Numbered from the stretch's first letter, positions 37,807 through 47,046 are shown. The stretch is DNA of 64,000 bases from Enterobacter sp. JUb54 (GCF_014298075.1 NZ_CP060418.1:1984001-2048000); one strand, 5' to 3'. Translations and numbers: made by a program. The notes: a model not told the origin generated them from the sequence alone.

Positions 37807-38331
37807 TTACTGCGGCTGCAATAACCGACGGTAAATCTCCGCGGTTTCATCATCAAAGCAGACGAAAAAGACCCGCTCCAGCGGGTTATAACGGACCAGA
37901 AAGGCATTCACCGTCTGCACCGCAATTTCTGCCGCGGCCTGTTTTGGATAACCGTACACCCCGGTACCGATCGCCGGGAAAGCAATCGACCGATAGCTGT
38001 TGGCTGATGCCAGCAGCAGGCTGTTGCGGTAAGCATCGGCGAGGATCTGCGCCTCATGCTGTTCGCCTCCGTGCCAGACCGGCCCAACCGCATGAATAAC
38101 CGCGCTGGCTGGCAGCTGACCCGCCGTAGTAATCACCGCGTGGCCCGGGGGACACTCCCCTTGCTGTTGGCGGACCACCTTGCAGGCGGCAAGAAGTTCA
38201 GGCCCGGCAGCGCGATGAATGGCGCCATCGACGCCACCACCACCCAGCAGTGAAGGGTTAGCGGCATTGACGATAACATCGACCTCCAGCGTGGTGATAT
38301 CACCGAGAATCACCTCAGGTTTAACCGTCAT
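37807..38331 (-). CDS. ymdB: O-acetyl-ADP-ribose deacetylase YmdB (macrodomain)
   Basis: A 174-residue macrodomain protein that hydrolyses O-acetyl-ADP-ribose; in E. coli it also inhibits RNase III. The ADP-ribose loop [19 protein letters not shown] and the second loop [14 protein letters not shown] are both intact. In E. coli the neighbours are clsC and ymdA plus the curli genes; here opgC is convergent and ycdZ follows. Confidence 0.94.
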   Translation of the reverse strand: MTVKPEVILGDITTLEVDVIVNAANPSLLGGGGVDGAIHRAAGPELLAACKVVRQQQGECPPGHAVITTAGQLPASAVIHAVGPVWHGGEQHEAQILADAYRNSLLLASANSYRSIAFPAIGTGVYGYPKQAAAEIAVQTVNAFLVRYNPLERVFFVCFDDETAEIYRRLLQPQ

Positions 38332-38387
38332 TTTGCCTCCTGTCGGCTTACGTCTTTACATAATGCATTGTGGCTAATATGGCACGA

Positions 38388-38524
38388 TAGTCCCCAGGAC
38401 GAAAGTCTGTGTATACGACCACGGGCAATCGACCAGCGCAGCACGGCAAGAGAATGAGGCGGACTGACCGCACGGCAAACGGGGTAAACGTGTAGAAAGC
38501 AAAACAGGACCTGAGGTCCTGTTT
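38388..38524 (+). ncRNA. Candidate intergenic small RNA
   Basis: This 200-base gap has no credible gene. On the plus strand TTTACA at 38354-38359 is followed after 17 bases by TATGGC (38377-38382), a plausible promoter. About 140 bases later comes a perfect 10-bp hairpin (38502-38511 with 38515-38524, loop TGA). Within it are a GAAA-tetraloop hairpin (GGAC-GAAA-GTCT), a GCGG-ACTGA-CCGC hairpin and three copies of an ACGG(G)CAA motif. The hairpin also fits as a terminator for ycdZ on the minus strand, so the RNA gene is only a candidate. Confidence 0.3.
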
Positions 38525-38539
38525 GGGTATTGCGGGTCG

Positions 38540-39040
38540 TTAAGATCGCGCCCGGTCGGGCGTTTCATTCACTAAAGGGGCTTTATTCTTCTGCGCTCGC
38601 GCAGCCAGCCACAGCCCACAATTTTTCATCGCGTAGCCAAAGACCAGTCCCAGAGCCAGAGAAGGCACCACCACTCGCCAGTCACCGTTGCCGGCAAAGG
38701 TGGCACAAGCGCCAATAAAGGTGCCGGGGACAAAAGAGAGCAGCAGCTTGCGCGCCTGAATACACATCAGGAAGGCGACAACGCCGGTCATCATATAACC
38801 CAGGATCTCAAGATGCGGCGCCAGCGCGCTGCCGTAGATAATGACCAGCGCCCACACCACCCCGCTCATCACCGTACAGGTGGAGATCAGCAGCCCTTTC
38901 AGACCGCCCTGCGGGCAGGCGAAATAGGCCGTGCAGCCCAGGAAACCCGCCCAGCTCAGCAGGCCAAGCGCGACCGCCACCCATCCCCAGAGACCGGAGA
39001 GAATGCCTGTCGTTATTGCAATTGCGAGAAGTATGTTCAT
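38540..39040 (-). CDS. ycdZ: DUF1097 membrane protein YcdZ
   Basis: A 166-residue inner-membrane protein with about five hydrophobic segments and the YcdZ signature WAGFLGCTAYFACPQGG. The ATG at 39040 (MNILLAIAITTGILSG) matches the E. coli start; the open frame extends 21 codons further without support. Function unknown. It lies 3' of ycdYX on the same strand. Confidence 0.9.
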   Translation of the reverse strand: MNILLAIAITTGILSGLWGWVAVALGLLSWAGFLGCTAYFACPQGGLKGLLISTCTVMSGVVWALVIIYGSALAPHLEILGYMMTGVVAFLMCIQARKLLLSFVPGTFIGACATFAGNGDWRVVVPSLALGLVFGYAMKNCGLWLAARAQKNKAPLVNETPDRARS

Positions 39041-39143
39041 GGCGCGTATCATACCAGATACGCACCGCTCAAATGAGACCTGAAGCACGTTATATGCAAG
39101 CAACCATTTTCACTTGCAATTAATATGTGATTTAAATCACATA

Positions 39144-39698
39144 TTACTCTTCAGTTTCTTCTTCTAACTCATCCCACATCGCAGAGATCGCTTCGCGCGT
39201 CAGCAGGGCCATGGTGCGCCAGAACGGCGTCTCCGCATGGGCTTCGACTTTCCCGAGGAAGGTCCCGCACCATGGCAGAATGTAGTCTGCGAACAGGGTT
39301 TCCAGGACTTCGCTTTCGTCTTCGGTTGCGTGATCTTCCAGCCAGGAGGCAGCCAGCAGCAGGGAACCGATATGGTCGGCTTTGCCTTCTCCGGTCGGGA
39401 TGCCGTGAGCGCTCAGGAAACCACGCACTTCGGCTTCACTCGCCCCTTCAACCCAGGCGCTGCGGTACGGTGGAACGCTGCATTCGTCCCCGACAAACAG
39501 TGCGTTATAGTCCGCGGCCAGCGGTTGTACATCGCAGCTTTTTTGCAGGCGTTCCAGCAGCTCATCCTGTTCCAGCGGCCAGCTTGCCGCCAGTTTCCCT
39601 TCACGAATCAGGGTAAACAGCGGCACCAGCAGCGGATCCTGAGGTTGGCGATAGTACAAAGAGCCCAGTACGCGGCAGAGGATTGAAAACTCGTTCAT
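39144..39698 (-). CDS. ycdY: TorD-family chaperone YcdY
   Basis: A 184-residue all-helical protein of the TorD/DmsD redox-chaperone family; in E. coli it is proposed to assist YcdX by supplying zinc. The family motif region reads DYNALFVGDECSVPPYRSAW. It starts 22 bases after the ycdX stop, so they are probably co-transcribed. Confidence 0.92.
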   Translation of the reverse strand: MNEFSILCRVLGSLYYRQPQDPLLVPLFTLIREGKLAASWPLEQDELLERLQKSCDVQPLAADYNALFVGDECSVPPYRSAWVEGASEAEVRGFLSAHGIPTGEGKADHIGSLLLAASWLEDHATEDESEVLETLFADYILPWCGTFLGKVEAHAETPFWRTMALLTREAISAMWDELEEETEE

Positions 39699-39720
39699 TC
39701 AATTATTCCAGTTATTCACA

Positions 39721-40458
39721 TTAAAGGTCGGCAAATTCAGGGATTGCCGGCATCCCGCGAGACTCAAGGAAATTCAGCAGCCGACGTGGAGAAACGTTAA
39801 GGATCCGATCCTCAGGGAAGCCCACTTCATCAAGGATCTTACGACACGCAGAAAATTCGCCGAGGGTAAAGGCGGTGTGCGAATCAGATCCCAGCGCCAC
39901 CCAACCGCCAGCATCGCGGACCGCGGCGGCAATGGCCCGGCAGTTATCTTCACTGCCCACGCGCGAGGAGACAAAGGATGAGTTATTGATTTCCAGCGCC
40001 ACCTGATATTTTGCCGCAGCCGCGGCGATGGCCGGGATATCGACGGGGAATTTCGGGTTACCCGGATGGCTGATAATGTGTACCGCGCCGCTGGCCATGG
40101 TAGCAATCATCGCTTCAGTATGGGTCGCTTTATCCTGCGGCGGGAACACTGGTTCATGAAAACCGGCGATGAACAGATCCAGCGACGACAGCATCGGCCC
40201 GGTGCAGTCAATTTCGCCCTGGGTATTTTTAATGTTGGCTTCAATGCCGCGCAAAATGCCGACGCCGTCCACCATTCGCGGCCAGATGCGCATATTGACG
40301 AAATGCCAGTAGTGCGGCGCGTCGGCCATGTCCGGACCGTGGTCGGTAATGGCGAAAAGTTTGATCCCTTTGCGCTTTGCTTCAGCAATATAATCGTGCA
40401 GGGTACTGTAGGCGTGGGTACTGGCGACGGTATGCATGTGCAGGTCAACAGGATACAT
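39721..40458 (-). CDS. ycdX: PHP-domain phosphatase YcdX
   Basis: A trinuclear-zinc phosphatase of the PHP family, needed for swarming in E. coli. The 245-residue product begins [18 protein letters not shown], with the HxH metal motif, and shows [15 protein letters not shown] and [12 protein letters not shown], the remaining metal sites. The ATG at 40458 has AAGGAGA eight bases upstream. It lies between ghrA and ycdY on the same strand. Confidence 0.94.
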   Translation of the reverse strand: MYPVDLHMHTVASTHAYSTLHDYIAEAKRKGIKLFAITDHGPDMADAPHYWHFVNMRIWPRMVDGVGILRGIEANIKNTQGEIDCTGPMLSSLDLFIAGFHEPVFPPQDKATHTEAMIATMASGAVHIISHPGNPKFPVDIPAIAAAAAKYQVALEINNSSFVSSRVGSEDNCRAIAAAVRDAGGWVALGSDSHTAFTLGEFSACRKILDEVGFPEDRILNVSPRRLLNFLESRGMPAIPEFADL

Positions 40459-40513
40459 CACATTCTCCTTCTCTGTTTGTGGCAAGGATAGCAGGAATCA
40501 GGGCCTATGATTA

Positions 40514-40538
40514 GCAAAAACCCCGCCGCAGCGGGGTT
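40514..40538 (-). terminator. Terminator after ghrA
   Basis: An 8-bp stem AACCCCGC/GCGGGGTT with loop CGCA is followed on the minus strand by a T run, just beyond the ghrA stop. Confidence 0.88.
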
Positions 40539-40543
40539 ATGTC

Positions 40544-41482
40544 TTAGTATCCGCGCTGGCGATCGACCTGCCCGCTTACCGTTTCGCCCCGCTCCAGCTG
40601 GCCGATGGTGCCGGCAATATAGGTAATGGCTTCCAGCGGACGCGTGACCGCGGCCACGTGCGGGGTCATGGCTACCCGAGGGTGCGCCCACAGCGGGCTT
40701 GTTGCCGGTAACGGTTCACGGCTAAAGACATCCAGCATCGCCCCTTTGAGCTTGCCGCTATTCAGCGCCGCTAGCAGGTCATCTTCAACAACGTGAACGC
40801 CACGCGCCAGATTGAGAACATAGCTGTTATCCGGAAGCTGCGCCAACAGCTGCTGGTTAATAATCCCGGCGGTTTCCGCCGTGTTCGGCAGCAGGTTGAT
40901 CAACACCCGCGTTTCGCCGAGAAACGCCCCTAGTTCTTCTGCTCCGGCAAAACTTTGCACCTGCGGCCAGGCTTTGCGGCTGCGGCTCCAGCTACGCAGC
41001 GGGAAGCCCCATACCTGCAGCGCTTCGGCGACTTTCGCACCGAGTACGCCCGCACCCATAATCCCGATAGTAAAGGTGTCTCGCGGATAGTCGTCCAGCG
41101 GTTGCCAGCGCGCTTGTTGCTTTAAGTCCTGATAGTCATCAAAGCGACGGAACCAGTGCAATACCTGGCTGACCGCGTACTCCTGCATCTGCTGACCCAT
41201 TCCGGTGTCTTCGAGGCGGAAAAGCGGGATCGACATCGGCAGCATTTCCGGGTGCTCGCGCAGTTTACTGAGGATCGAGTCGACACCCGCCCCAAGGGCA
41301 AAGACCGCTTTTAGATCCCGCCCTTTAAGCATTTCTACCGGCGGGTGCCAGACCAGCGCGTAATCGGCATGCTGGTTGTCGCCGGATTTCCATTCGCGGA
41401 CGCGCGCGCCTGGCAGCTGTTTTTCCAGCTCTGCAATCCAGTAAGCGGTATCAAATGTCGGGTGATAATAAATAATGTCCAT
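40544..41482 (-). CDS. ghrA: Glyoxylate/hydroxypyruvate reductase A
   Basis: NADPH-dependent reductase of glyoxylate and hydroxypyruvate, D-isomer 2-hydroxyacid dehydrogenase family. The 312-residue product has the Rossmann motif [16 protein letters not shown] and the catalytic pieces [22 protein letters not shown] and the histidine in MTPHVAAV. Between ghrA and the tRNA-Ser gene is the same junction as in E. coli (ghrA-serX). Confidence 0.95.
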   Translation of the reverse strand: MDIIYYHPTFDTAYWIAELEKQLPGARVREWKSGDNQHADYALVWHPPVEMLKGRDLKAVFALGAGVDSILSKLREHPEMLPMSIPLFRLEDTGMGQQMQEYAVSQVLHWFRRFDDYQDLKQQARWQPLDDYPRDTFTIGIMGAGVLGAKVAEALQVWGFPLRSWSRSRKAWPQVQSFAGAEELGAFLGETRVLINLLPNTAETAGIINQQLLAQLPDNSYVLNLARGVHVVEDDLLAALNSGKLKGAMLDVFSREPLPATSPLWAHPRVAMTPHVAAVTRPLEAITYIAGTIGQLERGETVSGQVDRQRGY

Positions 41483-41664
41483 CGTGGCTCCTGATAGCTG
41501 ACGCGTCGTGTTTTATTTGTTGTTTTCTATTGGTTTGTCAGCATAACAAATTTCATTTTTCTATCGAGTAAAAAGAGAGTGGTGACAAAAAAATCGATTG
41601 TCGCGCATTTAAAACGCAAGTTGCGCGAAGTTTGGCTAAACGCGCGTTTTTTTGAAAAAGTTGA

Positions 41665-41700
41665 TTGACGAGAGATACGTATTTCCCTAAATTAGCGCCC
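41665..41700 (+). promoter_or_regulatory. Promoter of the first tRNA-Ser
   Basis: TTGACG (41665-41670), a 17-base spacer and TAAATT (41688-41693) are followed by the G+C-rich discriminator AGCGCCC, typical of stable-RNA promoters under stringent control. Confidence 0.75.
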
Positions 41701-41729
41701 GTTCCCAGCAGCAACGGGAACGACAATAT

Positions 41730-41817
41730 GGTGAGGTGTCCGAGTGGCTGAAGGAGCACGCCTGGAAAGTGTGTATACGGCAACGTATCGGGGGTTCGAA
41801 TCCCCCCCTCACCGCCA
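41730..41817 (+). tRNA. serX: tRNA-Ser (anticodon GGA), copy 1
   Basis: An 88-base class II tRNA with encoded CCA. The acceptor stem GGTGAGG pairs with CCTCACC, the anticodon loop reads CTGGAAA with anticodon GGA, a long variable arm follows, and the T loop is GTTCGAATC. It lies next to ghrA as serX does in E. coli. Confidence 0.97.
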
Positions 41818-42115
41818 TCTTCAAAGAAGAGCTCGTACGCAAGTACGGGCTTTTTTTTCGCATGTTGCAACCCACCAGGGGGGATGAGAAGCCCCGACCG
41901 GGGTTCGACAACTGGCATCGCCAGTTGGACAGACCGCGAGCCTGCGAGCGGGCTGCCCGCACAAAAATGCCGGGAGCATTTTTGAACAACGCCTGCGTTG
42001 GCCCCGAAGGGGCGAGGCCCAGGGATGGGCCGAGTAACGGCGAGCGAAGCGAGTCAATCCCCCCCTCACCGCCATATTTTAAGAAGAGCTCATACGAAAG
42101 TACGGGCTTTTTTTT
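41799..42115 (+). repeat. Tandem tRNA 3'-end/terminator repeat, locus A
   Basis: The last 19 bases of the tRNA (41799-41817) recur exactly at 42056-42074, a 257-base period. Each copy is followed by an AAGAAGAG spacer and a terminator-like hairpin with eight T (41831-41858 and 42088-42115; the second has one mismatch). Between them lies a structured G+C-rich spacer with several short palindromes (for example GAAGCCCC-GACC-GGGGTTC). The same repeat occurs after the second tRNA-Ser. It resembles the tyrT RtT repeat of E. coli in design, not in sequence. Confidence 0.9.
41831..41858 (+). terminator. Terminator after tRNA-Ser copy 1
   Basis: The 8-bp stem GCTCGTAC/GTACGGGC (one G-U) with loop GCAA is followed by eight T, 13 bases after the tRNA. 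Confidence 0.9.
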
Positions 42116-42120
42116 CGCAT

Positions 42121-42313
42121 GTTGCACCTGCCATCCTGTCAGCATGGTGCGCGCTTCTCCCGGGGGTCGGCATAAATGCCTCGCCCGGGCTACTAACATC
42201 AGTTGGACAGACCGTACGCCACGCCCGGGCTACCATCGCTGTTGCACCCATCATCCTGTCAGCACGGTGTGCGCTTCTCCCGGGGGTCGGCATAAATGCC
42301 TCACCCGGGCTAC
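42121..42313. repeat. Pair of palindromic CCCGGG repeats, locus A
   Basis: Two copies of a 73-base element (42121-42193 and 42241-42313, 120-base period). Each contains CTCCCGGGGGTCGGCATAAA and ends in GCCCGGGCTAC or ACCCGGGCTAC, able to fold as a long hairpin. The pair recurs after the second tRNA locus. It looks like a REP/BIME-type intergenic element of this lineage. Confidence 0.8.
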
Positions 42314-42743
42314 TATCGCTACCCTCGCCGTTGCATCCCCACGCTGCCATCCACTCTCTGGCAGATGACGCAATATTTGTTAACAAAGCGTTACAACACC
42401 GGCTGATGTAATGAATCGCCTGATGACATTCGCATAGTCTGAAATTGCATTTTCGGATGATATTGAATGTAAATATTTGTATTGCGAATAACACCATTTC
42501 TCCTTATTTTTCGCTGCCACAGGAGTTGCGTTTAGAGCCAAACCGTGAGCACAAAAAATAACCACATTGTTAAAAGGTGTTACTAGCCTTATTTATCAAT
42601 GTGTTATGAATAACAGCGCGCCAGATCACATTCCTCTCAGCATCGACATCCCCAGCGGCAAATTTTTACATCCTCTTACACAAAAACCAAAAATTGACGA
42701 ACAATGTAGAAAAAAAGGAGAAACACCGCACGCAATATACAAT
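42314..42743. other. A+T-rich intergenic stretch before the receptor gene
   Basis: About 430 bases with no credible gene. Base composition drops sharply compared with the flanking genes. The right end leads into the Fur box and promoter of the receptor; otherwise nothing specific was recognised. Confidence 0.5.
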
Positions 42744-42762
42744 GATAATCAATCTCATTATC
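42744..42762. promoter_or_regulatory. Fur box of the siderophore receptor gene
   Basis: GATAATCAATCTCATTATC matches the 19-base Fur consensus GATAATGATAATCATTATC at 15 positions, with both outer arms intact. It lies 45 bases before the receptor start and predicts iron repression. Confidence 0.85.
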
Positions 42763-42807
42763 ATCCGCATCTGCGCCTTATTCCTGCATATTATGGAGAT
42801 AATGAAA

Positions 42808-44985
42808 ATGAATGTTACTTTTTATGGTAGAAAGCGTCCGATAACGCTGCTTTTTGCCAGCTTACTGTCCACTCCTGCTTTGGCTGCCGAACCGACAGAA
42901 AATCTCGCTGATGATGAAGTCATGCTGGTCACCGCTGAACAGGAGCTAAAACAGCAACCAGGCGTCTCGATTATCACAGCAGAAGACATTCAAAAAAGCC
43001 CTCCGGTGAACGATCTTTCTGACATCATCCGTAAAATGCCCGGCGTCAACCTGACCGGCAACGGTGCCAGCGGCAGCCGCGGTAACAACCGCCAAATCGA
43101 TATTCGCGGCATGGGGCCGGAAAACACCCTGGTGCTGATCGATGGTGTGCCGGTGAGTTCTCGTAACTCCGTTCGCTACAACTGGCGTGGCGAACGTGAT
43201 TCTCGCGGCGATACCAACTGGGTGCCGGCGGAAATGGTGGAACGTATTGAAGTGATTCGTGGCCCGGCAGCCGCCCGTTATGGTTCAGGTGCAGCCGGTG
43301 GTGTGGTGAATATCATCACCAAGCGCCCTACCAACGATTGGCACGGTTCACTCTCTCTCTACACCAACCAGCCTGAAAACAGCAAAGAAGGCGACACCCG
43401 TCGCGCTAACTTCAACCTCAGTGGCCCGTTGGCAGGCGACGCGCTGACGATGCGTCTGTACGGCAACCTCAACCGCACCGATGCCGATGCCTTTGACATC
43501 AATACCGCACAAAACGGCTCCTATGCCGCGGGCCGTGAAGGCGTGCGTAATAAAGACATCAGCGGTGTGCTGTCCTGGAAAGTGACGCCAACCCAGATCG
43601 TTGATTTCTCCTATGACTACAGCCGTCAGGGAAATATCTACGCTGGTGATACTCAAAACAGCAATAGTAATAGCAGCGCGAACGGTCTGGTTGAATCGTT
43701 ATATGGCAGTGAAACAAACCGCTTATACCGTCAAAACTACGGTATCACCCATAACGGTATCTGGGACTGGGGGACGTCCAGGCTTAACTTTAACTATGAA
43801 AAAACCAATAACACGCGCTTAAAAGAAGGTACCGGCGGCAGTACCGAAGGCATGATTAATAGCGATGAGAATTCGACCAGCCGTCTGGAAAGTTATCGCG
43901 CGGGCGGGGAAATAAACTTCCCTCTGCAGCTGCTGGTTGATCAAACGGTGACCCTGGGGGCGGAATGGAACCGCGATGAGCTCAACGATCCCGCCTCCAT
44001 GCAATCCGCAAACACAGACTTTTATTTGCCAGGTAGCTCAGGCGATCCTTCCCAACGCAGCAGCAAAAACTCCGCCACCATCAGCTCGCTCTATTTCGAA
44101 GATAATATTGCGGCAACCGACAGCACCGAGATTATTCCGGGCCTGCGCTTTGATTATCACGATCAATTCGGTGCTAACTGGAGCCCCAGCCTGAATATGT
44201 CGCAAGGGCTGGGCGAATATTTCGTCTTAAAATCCGGTATCGCGCGCGCATTTAAAGCGCCCAACCTTTATCAATCAACGCCAGGCTATCTCCTGTCCAC
44301 CCGTGGCAACGGCTGCCCGATTGGTCTGAGCCAGTGCTATTTACTCGGTAACGATAACCTCGATCCTGAAATTAGCGTCAACAAAGAAGTTGGAATAGAA
44401 TTCAGCCATGCAGGCTACACTGCCGGTATTACCTACTTCCGCAATGATTATAAGAATAAAATCGTGTCAGGAACGTCTGCTATTTATAGCAATGGCACCT
44501 ATAACGTATTGCAGTGGGAGAACGGCGGTAAAGCCATCGTTGAAGGGCTCGAGGGTAACCTGGCCATTCCTCTGATTGCCGATACGCTGGAATGGCGCAC
44601 CAACGCGACCTACATGTTCCGTTCTGAAAGCAAAAAAACAGGTAATCCGCTGTCCGTCATCCCGGAATTTACCATCAACTCCCAACTGGAATGGCAAGTG
44701 ACTCAGGACCTGAGTACCGACATTAACTGGACGCAATATGGTCGCCAGAAACCACGCCAGTATGCTGAAACCACCCTTGAAAGCAGGAATGGACTCTCCC
44801 AGAAAGAAATTAGTCCTTATTCCATCGTCGGTTTAAACGTCAATTATGACATCACAAAAAGTCTGCGCGCCAATGCCGGTATCAACAACCTGTTTGATAA
44901 ACGTGTTTACCGCGAGAATGAAGGTGCTTCTACCTATAATGAACCGGGCCGTGCTTATTACGCTGGGGTCACCATGTCGTTTTAA
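42808..44985 (+). CDS. FepA/IroN-type catecholate siderophore receptor
   Basis: TonB-dependent outer-membrane receptor for a ferric catecholate siderophore, 725 residues from the ATG at 42808 (GGAG nine bases upstream). A signal peptide ends STPALA before AEPTEN. Then come the TonB box region (DEVMLVTAEQ), the plug domain (RGNNRQIDIRGMGPENTL, RIEVIRGPAAARYGSGAAGG) and a 22-strand barrel ending in YYAGVTMSF. The plug is very close to E. coli FepA, while the barrel loops differ and are shorter, so it is a FepA paralogue; the exact ligand is not evident. It lies between two tRNA-Ser genes, a setting that suggests acquisition. Confidence 0.92.
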   Translation: MNVTFYGRKRPITLLFASLLSTPALAAEPTENLADDEVMLVTAEQELKQQPGVSIITAEDIQKSPPVNDLSDIIRKMPGVNLTGNGASGSRGNNRQIDIRGMGPENTLVLIDGVPVSSRNSVRYNWRGERDSRGDTNWVPAEMVERIEVIRGPAAARYGSGAAGGVVNIITKRPTNDWHGSLSLYTNQPENSKEGDTRRANFNLSGPLAGDALTMRLYGNLNRTDADAFDINTAQNGSYAAGREGVRNKDISGVLSWKVTPTQIVDFSYDYSRQGNIYAGDTQNSNSNSSANGLVESLYGSETNRLYRQNYGITHNGIWDWGTSRLNFNYEKTNNTRLKEGTGGSTEGMINSDENSTSRLESYRAGGEINFPLQLLVDQTVTLGAEWNRDELNDPASMQSANTDFYLPGSSGDPSQRSSKNSATISSLYFEDNIAATDSTEIIPGLRFDYHDQFGANWSPSLNMSQGLGEYFVLKSGIARAFKAPNLYQSTPGYLLSTRGNGCPIGLSQCYLLGNDNLDPEISVNKEVGIEFSHAGYTAGITYFRNDYKNKIVSGTSAIYSNGTYNVLQWENGGKAIVEGLEGNLAIPLIADTLEWRTNATYMFRSESKKTGNPLSVIPEFTINSQLEWQVTQDLSTDINWTQYGRQKPRQYAETTLESRNGLSQKEISPYSIVGLNVNYDITKSLRANAGINNLFDKRVYRENEGASTYNEPGRAYYAGVTMSF

Positions 44986-44994
44986 TTGAGGTCA

Positions 44995-45020
44995 TTTCCG
45001 TGCCCCAACGGGCACGGAAA
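44995..45020. terminator. Hairpin between the receptor and LysR genes
   Basis: A perfect 11-bp stem TTTCCGTGCCC/GGGCACGGAAA with loop CAAC lies between two convergent genes and carries T/A ends within the stem. It can serve as terminator for both. Confidence 0.8.
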
Positions 45021-45022
45021 CA

Positions 45023-45928
45023 TCAGTCCTCTTCCATCCGCTGATATTCCTCACTGAGAAAATCCACCAGCGCCCTTACCGACGGCAGCAAGCCACGGCG
45101 CGAGGCAAATACCGCATGAATGACTTCCCGCTGCGGCTGCCACGTATCCAGCACCACCTCCAGCGTCCCGGCCGCCAGCTGATCGCGCACCATTAATAAA
45201 GGAAGCTGCACCACCCCCACGCCGGCTATCGCCGCTTCGCGCAATGCCAGCATATCCGTCGTGACCATCCGCGGCGCAAAATAGACTTCCGCCCTTGCCC
45301 CCTCGGGCCCGCTCAGTTGCCATTTATGTTGATGCTTTCCGGCATCGAGACTCAACCCCGGCCACGTGCTCAGTTGCGATGGCGCCTGCGGCCGCCCCAT
45401 TCGCGCAATACACGCCGGGCTTGCCACCAGCCGTTGCCCGCGGTCGGCCAGCACCCGCATCACCAGATCGCTATCGTCAAACGGTCGCGGACGCACGCGG
45501 ATCGCCACATCAATCCCTTCGCCAACAACGTCCACCCGCCGGTTGGTGGCCTCCAGCTGCACATTGACGCCGGGGTAGCGCAGCATAAATCGCGCCAGCA
45601 TCGGCCCGACGTGGGCATGGAGTAAGGTCACCGGACAGGTGAGCTTGACGCTGCCGCGAGGTTCTGAACGCAGCGTCTCCACCGCCTGCTGCGCCGCTTC
45701 GGCCTCTATCAGCATCGCTTTGCAGTGCTGATAGAAAGTCTGCCCCACTTCGGTGACCACGAACTGGCGGGTCGTGCGATGAATCAGCCGTACGCCAAGC
45801 CGCTCTTCCAACTGGGCGATCCGACGGCTCAATTTTGATTTCGGCTGATCGAGCGCCCTGCCCGCCGCGGCGAATCCTTCATGATCGACGACCTGGACAA
45901 ACCAGGCTAAGTCATTGAGATCCAGCAT
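45023..45928 (-). CDS. LysR-family transcriptional regulator next to pirin
   Basis: A 301-residue LysR-type regulator: N-terminal winged helix-turn-helix (DLNDLAWFVQVVDHEGFAAA, about residues 3-60) and an effector domain resembling the YhaJ/DsdC-like group. It is divergent from the pirin gene with a shared 114-base region that contains a palindrome, the standard layout for a regulator of the neighbour. Ligand unknown. Confidence 0.9.
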   Translation of the reverse strand: MLDLNDLAWFVQVVDHEGFAAAGRALDQPKSKLSRRIAQLEERLGVRLIHRTTRQFVVTEVGQTFYQHCKAMLIEAEAAQQAVETLRSEPRGSVKLTCPVTLLHAHVGPMLARFMLRYPGVNVQLEATNRRVDVVGEGIDVAIRVRPRPFDDSDLVMRVLADRGQRLVASPACIARMGRPQAPSQLSTWPGLSLDAGKHQHKWQLSGPEGARAEVYFAPRMVTTDMLALREAAIAGVGVVQLPLLMVRDQLAAGTLEVVLDTWQPQREVIHAVFASRRGLLPSVRALVDFLSEEYQRMEED

Positions 45929-45939
45929 CCTTCCTCCAT

Positions 45940-45957
45940 TGTTCCATTTTCAGAACA
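45940..45957. promoter_or_regulatory. LysR-type operator between lysR and pirin
   Basis: TGTTC-N8-GAACA is a perfect 5-bp inverted repeat with T-N11-A spacing inside it, 12 bases before the LysR start. It probably binds the divergent regulator. Confidence 0.6.
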
Positions 45958-46042
45958 GTATAGGCTATTTTTGCTATCTACCGCTTTATTGGCCGCGCAT
46001 ATACGCTTATGGTCATCAGAAATCGCAACACAGGAGAGCACC

Positions 46043-46903
46043 ATGAAACAGATTACAGGCGTCTACACCGCACCGGCCCAGCATTGGGTGGGGGATGGCT
46101 TCCCGGTCCGCTCGCTGTTCTCTTACCAGACTCATGGCGAACCGTTAAGCCCGTTCCTGCTGCTTGACTATGCTGGTCCGCACCACTTCCCGGCGGGAAC
46201 TGGCAGACGTGGGGTTGGCGAACATCCGCACCGTGGGTTTGAAACCGTCACCATCGTCTATGCCGGTGAAGTTGAGCACCGTGACTCGACGGGTAAAGGT
46301 GGGGTCATTGGCCCGGGCGATGTGCAGTGGATGACCGCGGGTGCCGGCATTCTGCATGAAGAGTTTCATTCGGCGGAGTTTACCCGCACCGGCGGCGAAC
46401 TGAAGATGATCCAGCTGTGGGTCAATCTGCCAGCCAAAGACAAAATGGCTCATCCGGGCTATCAGAGCATTACTGCGGATGTTATCCCTGACGTCGCCCT
46501 GCCGGACGGCGCGGGAAATATCCGGGTTATCGCCGGCAGCTATGGTGAAGTGTCTGGTCCTGCGCATACTTTCTCGCCGCTGAACGTCTGGGATATGCAG
46601 CTGAATCAGGGCCATGACATTACGCTCCGTCAGCCTGACGGCTGGAGCAGCGCATTAGTGGTCCTTGAAGGTGAGATTGCGGTCAACGGTGCCGAGCAGG
46701 CACGTGAAGGACAGCTGGTCGTATTGAGCCAGCAGGGAGAAGCGATTCATCTCCAGGCAACGACGAATGCCAAAGTGCTGCTGCTGGCCGGCGAGCCGTT
46801 ACAGGAGCCCATTGTGGGTTACGGTCCGTTTGTGATGAATACCCGGCAGCAGATCGCCGAAGCCGTTAGCGATTTTAACAGCGGGCGCTTCGGCCAGATC
46901 TGA
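46043..46903 (+). CDS. Pirin-family protein
   Basis: A 286-residue bicupin protein of the pirin family. Metal ligands are visible in HPHRGFETVTIVYAGEVEH (His-x-His, His) and in GILHEEFHS. Some pirins have quercetin 2,3-dioxygenase activity and others bind regulators or pyruvate dehydrogenase; which applies here cannot be told. The start at 46043 has AGGAGA upstream; an upstream in-frame ATG lacks one. It is divergent from a LysR gene. Confidence 0.9.
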   Translation: MKQITGVYTAPAQHWVGDGFPVRSLFSYQTHGEPLSPFLLLDYAGPHHFPAGTGRRGVGEHPHRGFETVTIVYAGEVEHRDSTGKGGVIGPGDVQWMTAGAGILHEEFHSAEFTRTGGELKMIQLWVNLPAKDKMAHPGYQSITADVIPDVALPDGAGNIRVIAGSYGEVSGPAHTFSPLNVWDMQLNQGHDITLRQPDGWSSALVVLEGEIAVNGAEQAREGQLVVLSQQGEAIHLQATTNAKVLLLAGEPLQEPIVGYGPFVMNTRQQIAEAVSDFNSGRFGQI

Positions 46904-47046
46904 CATCAGCACCTTACTGGCCTGCCAGCGTAGTGTTAAAGCATGGCAAACAGCTTGATTCTCTGCGTTAAAATCACTGCCCCGCCGGTTTTCGGTGGGG
47001 CAGTGTTCATTGCTTGACCGAACGGTAAAGAAAGAATAAATACTGC

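Noticed and set aside
38374-38568. A 64-codon minus-strand frame between ymdB and ycdZ
   Set aside because: No ribosome site, no similarity, and it runs through the hairpin and the ycdZ 3' end.
42567-42830. An 87-codon frame upstream of the receptor
   Set aside because: It spans the Fur box and promoter, has no ribosome site and overlaps the receptor start in another frame.
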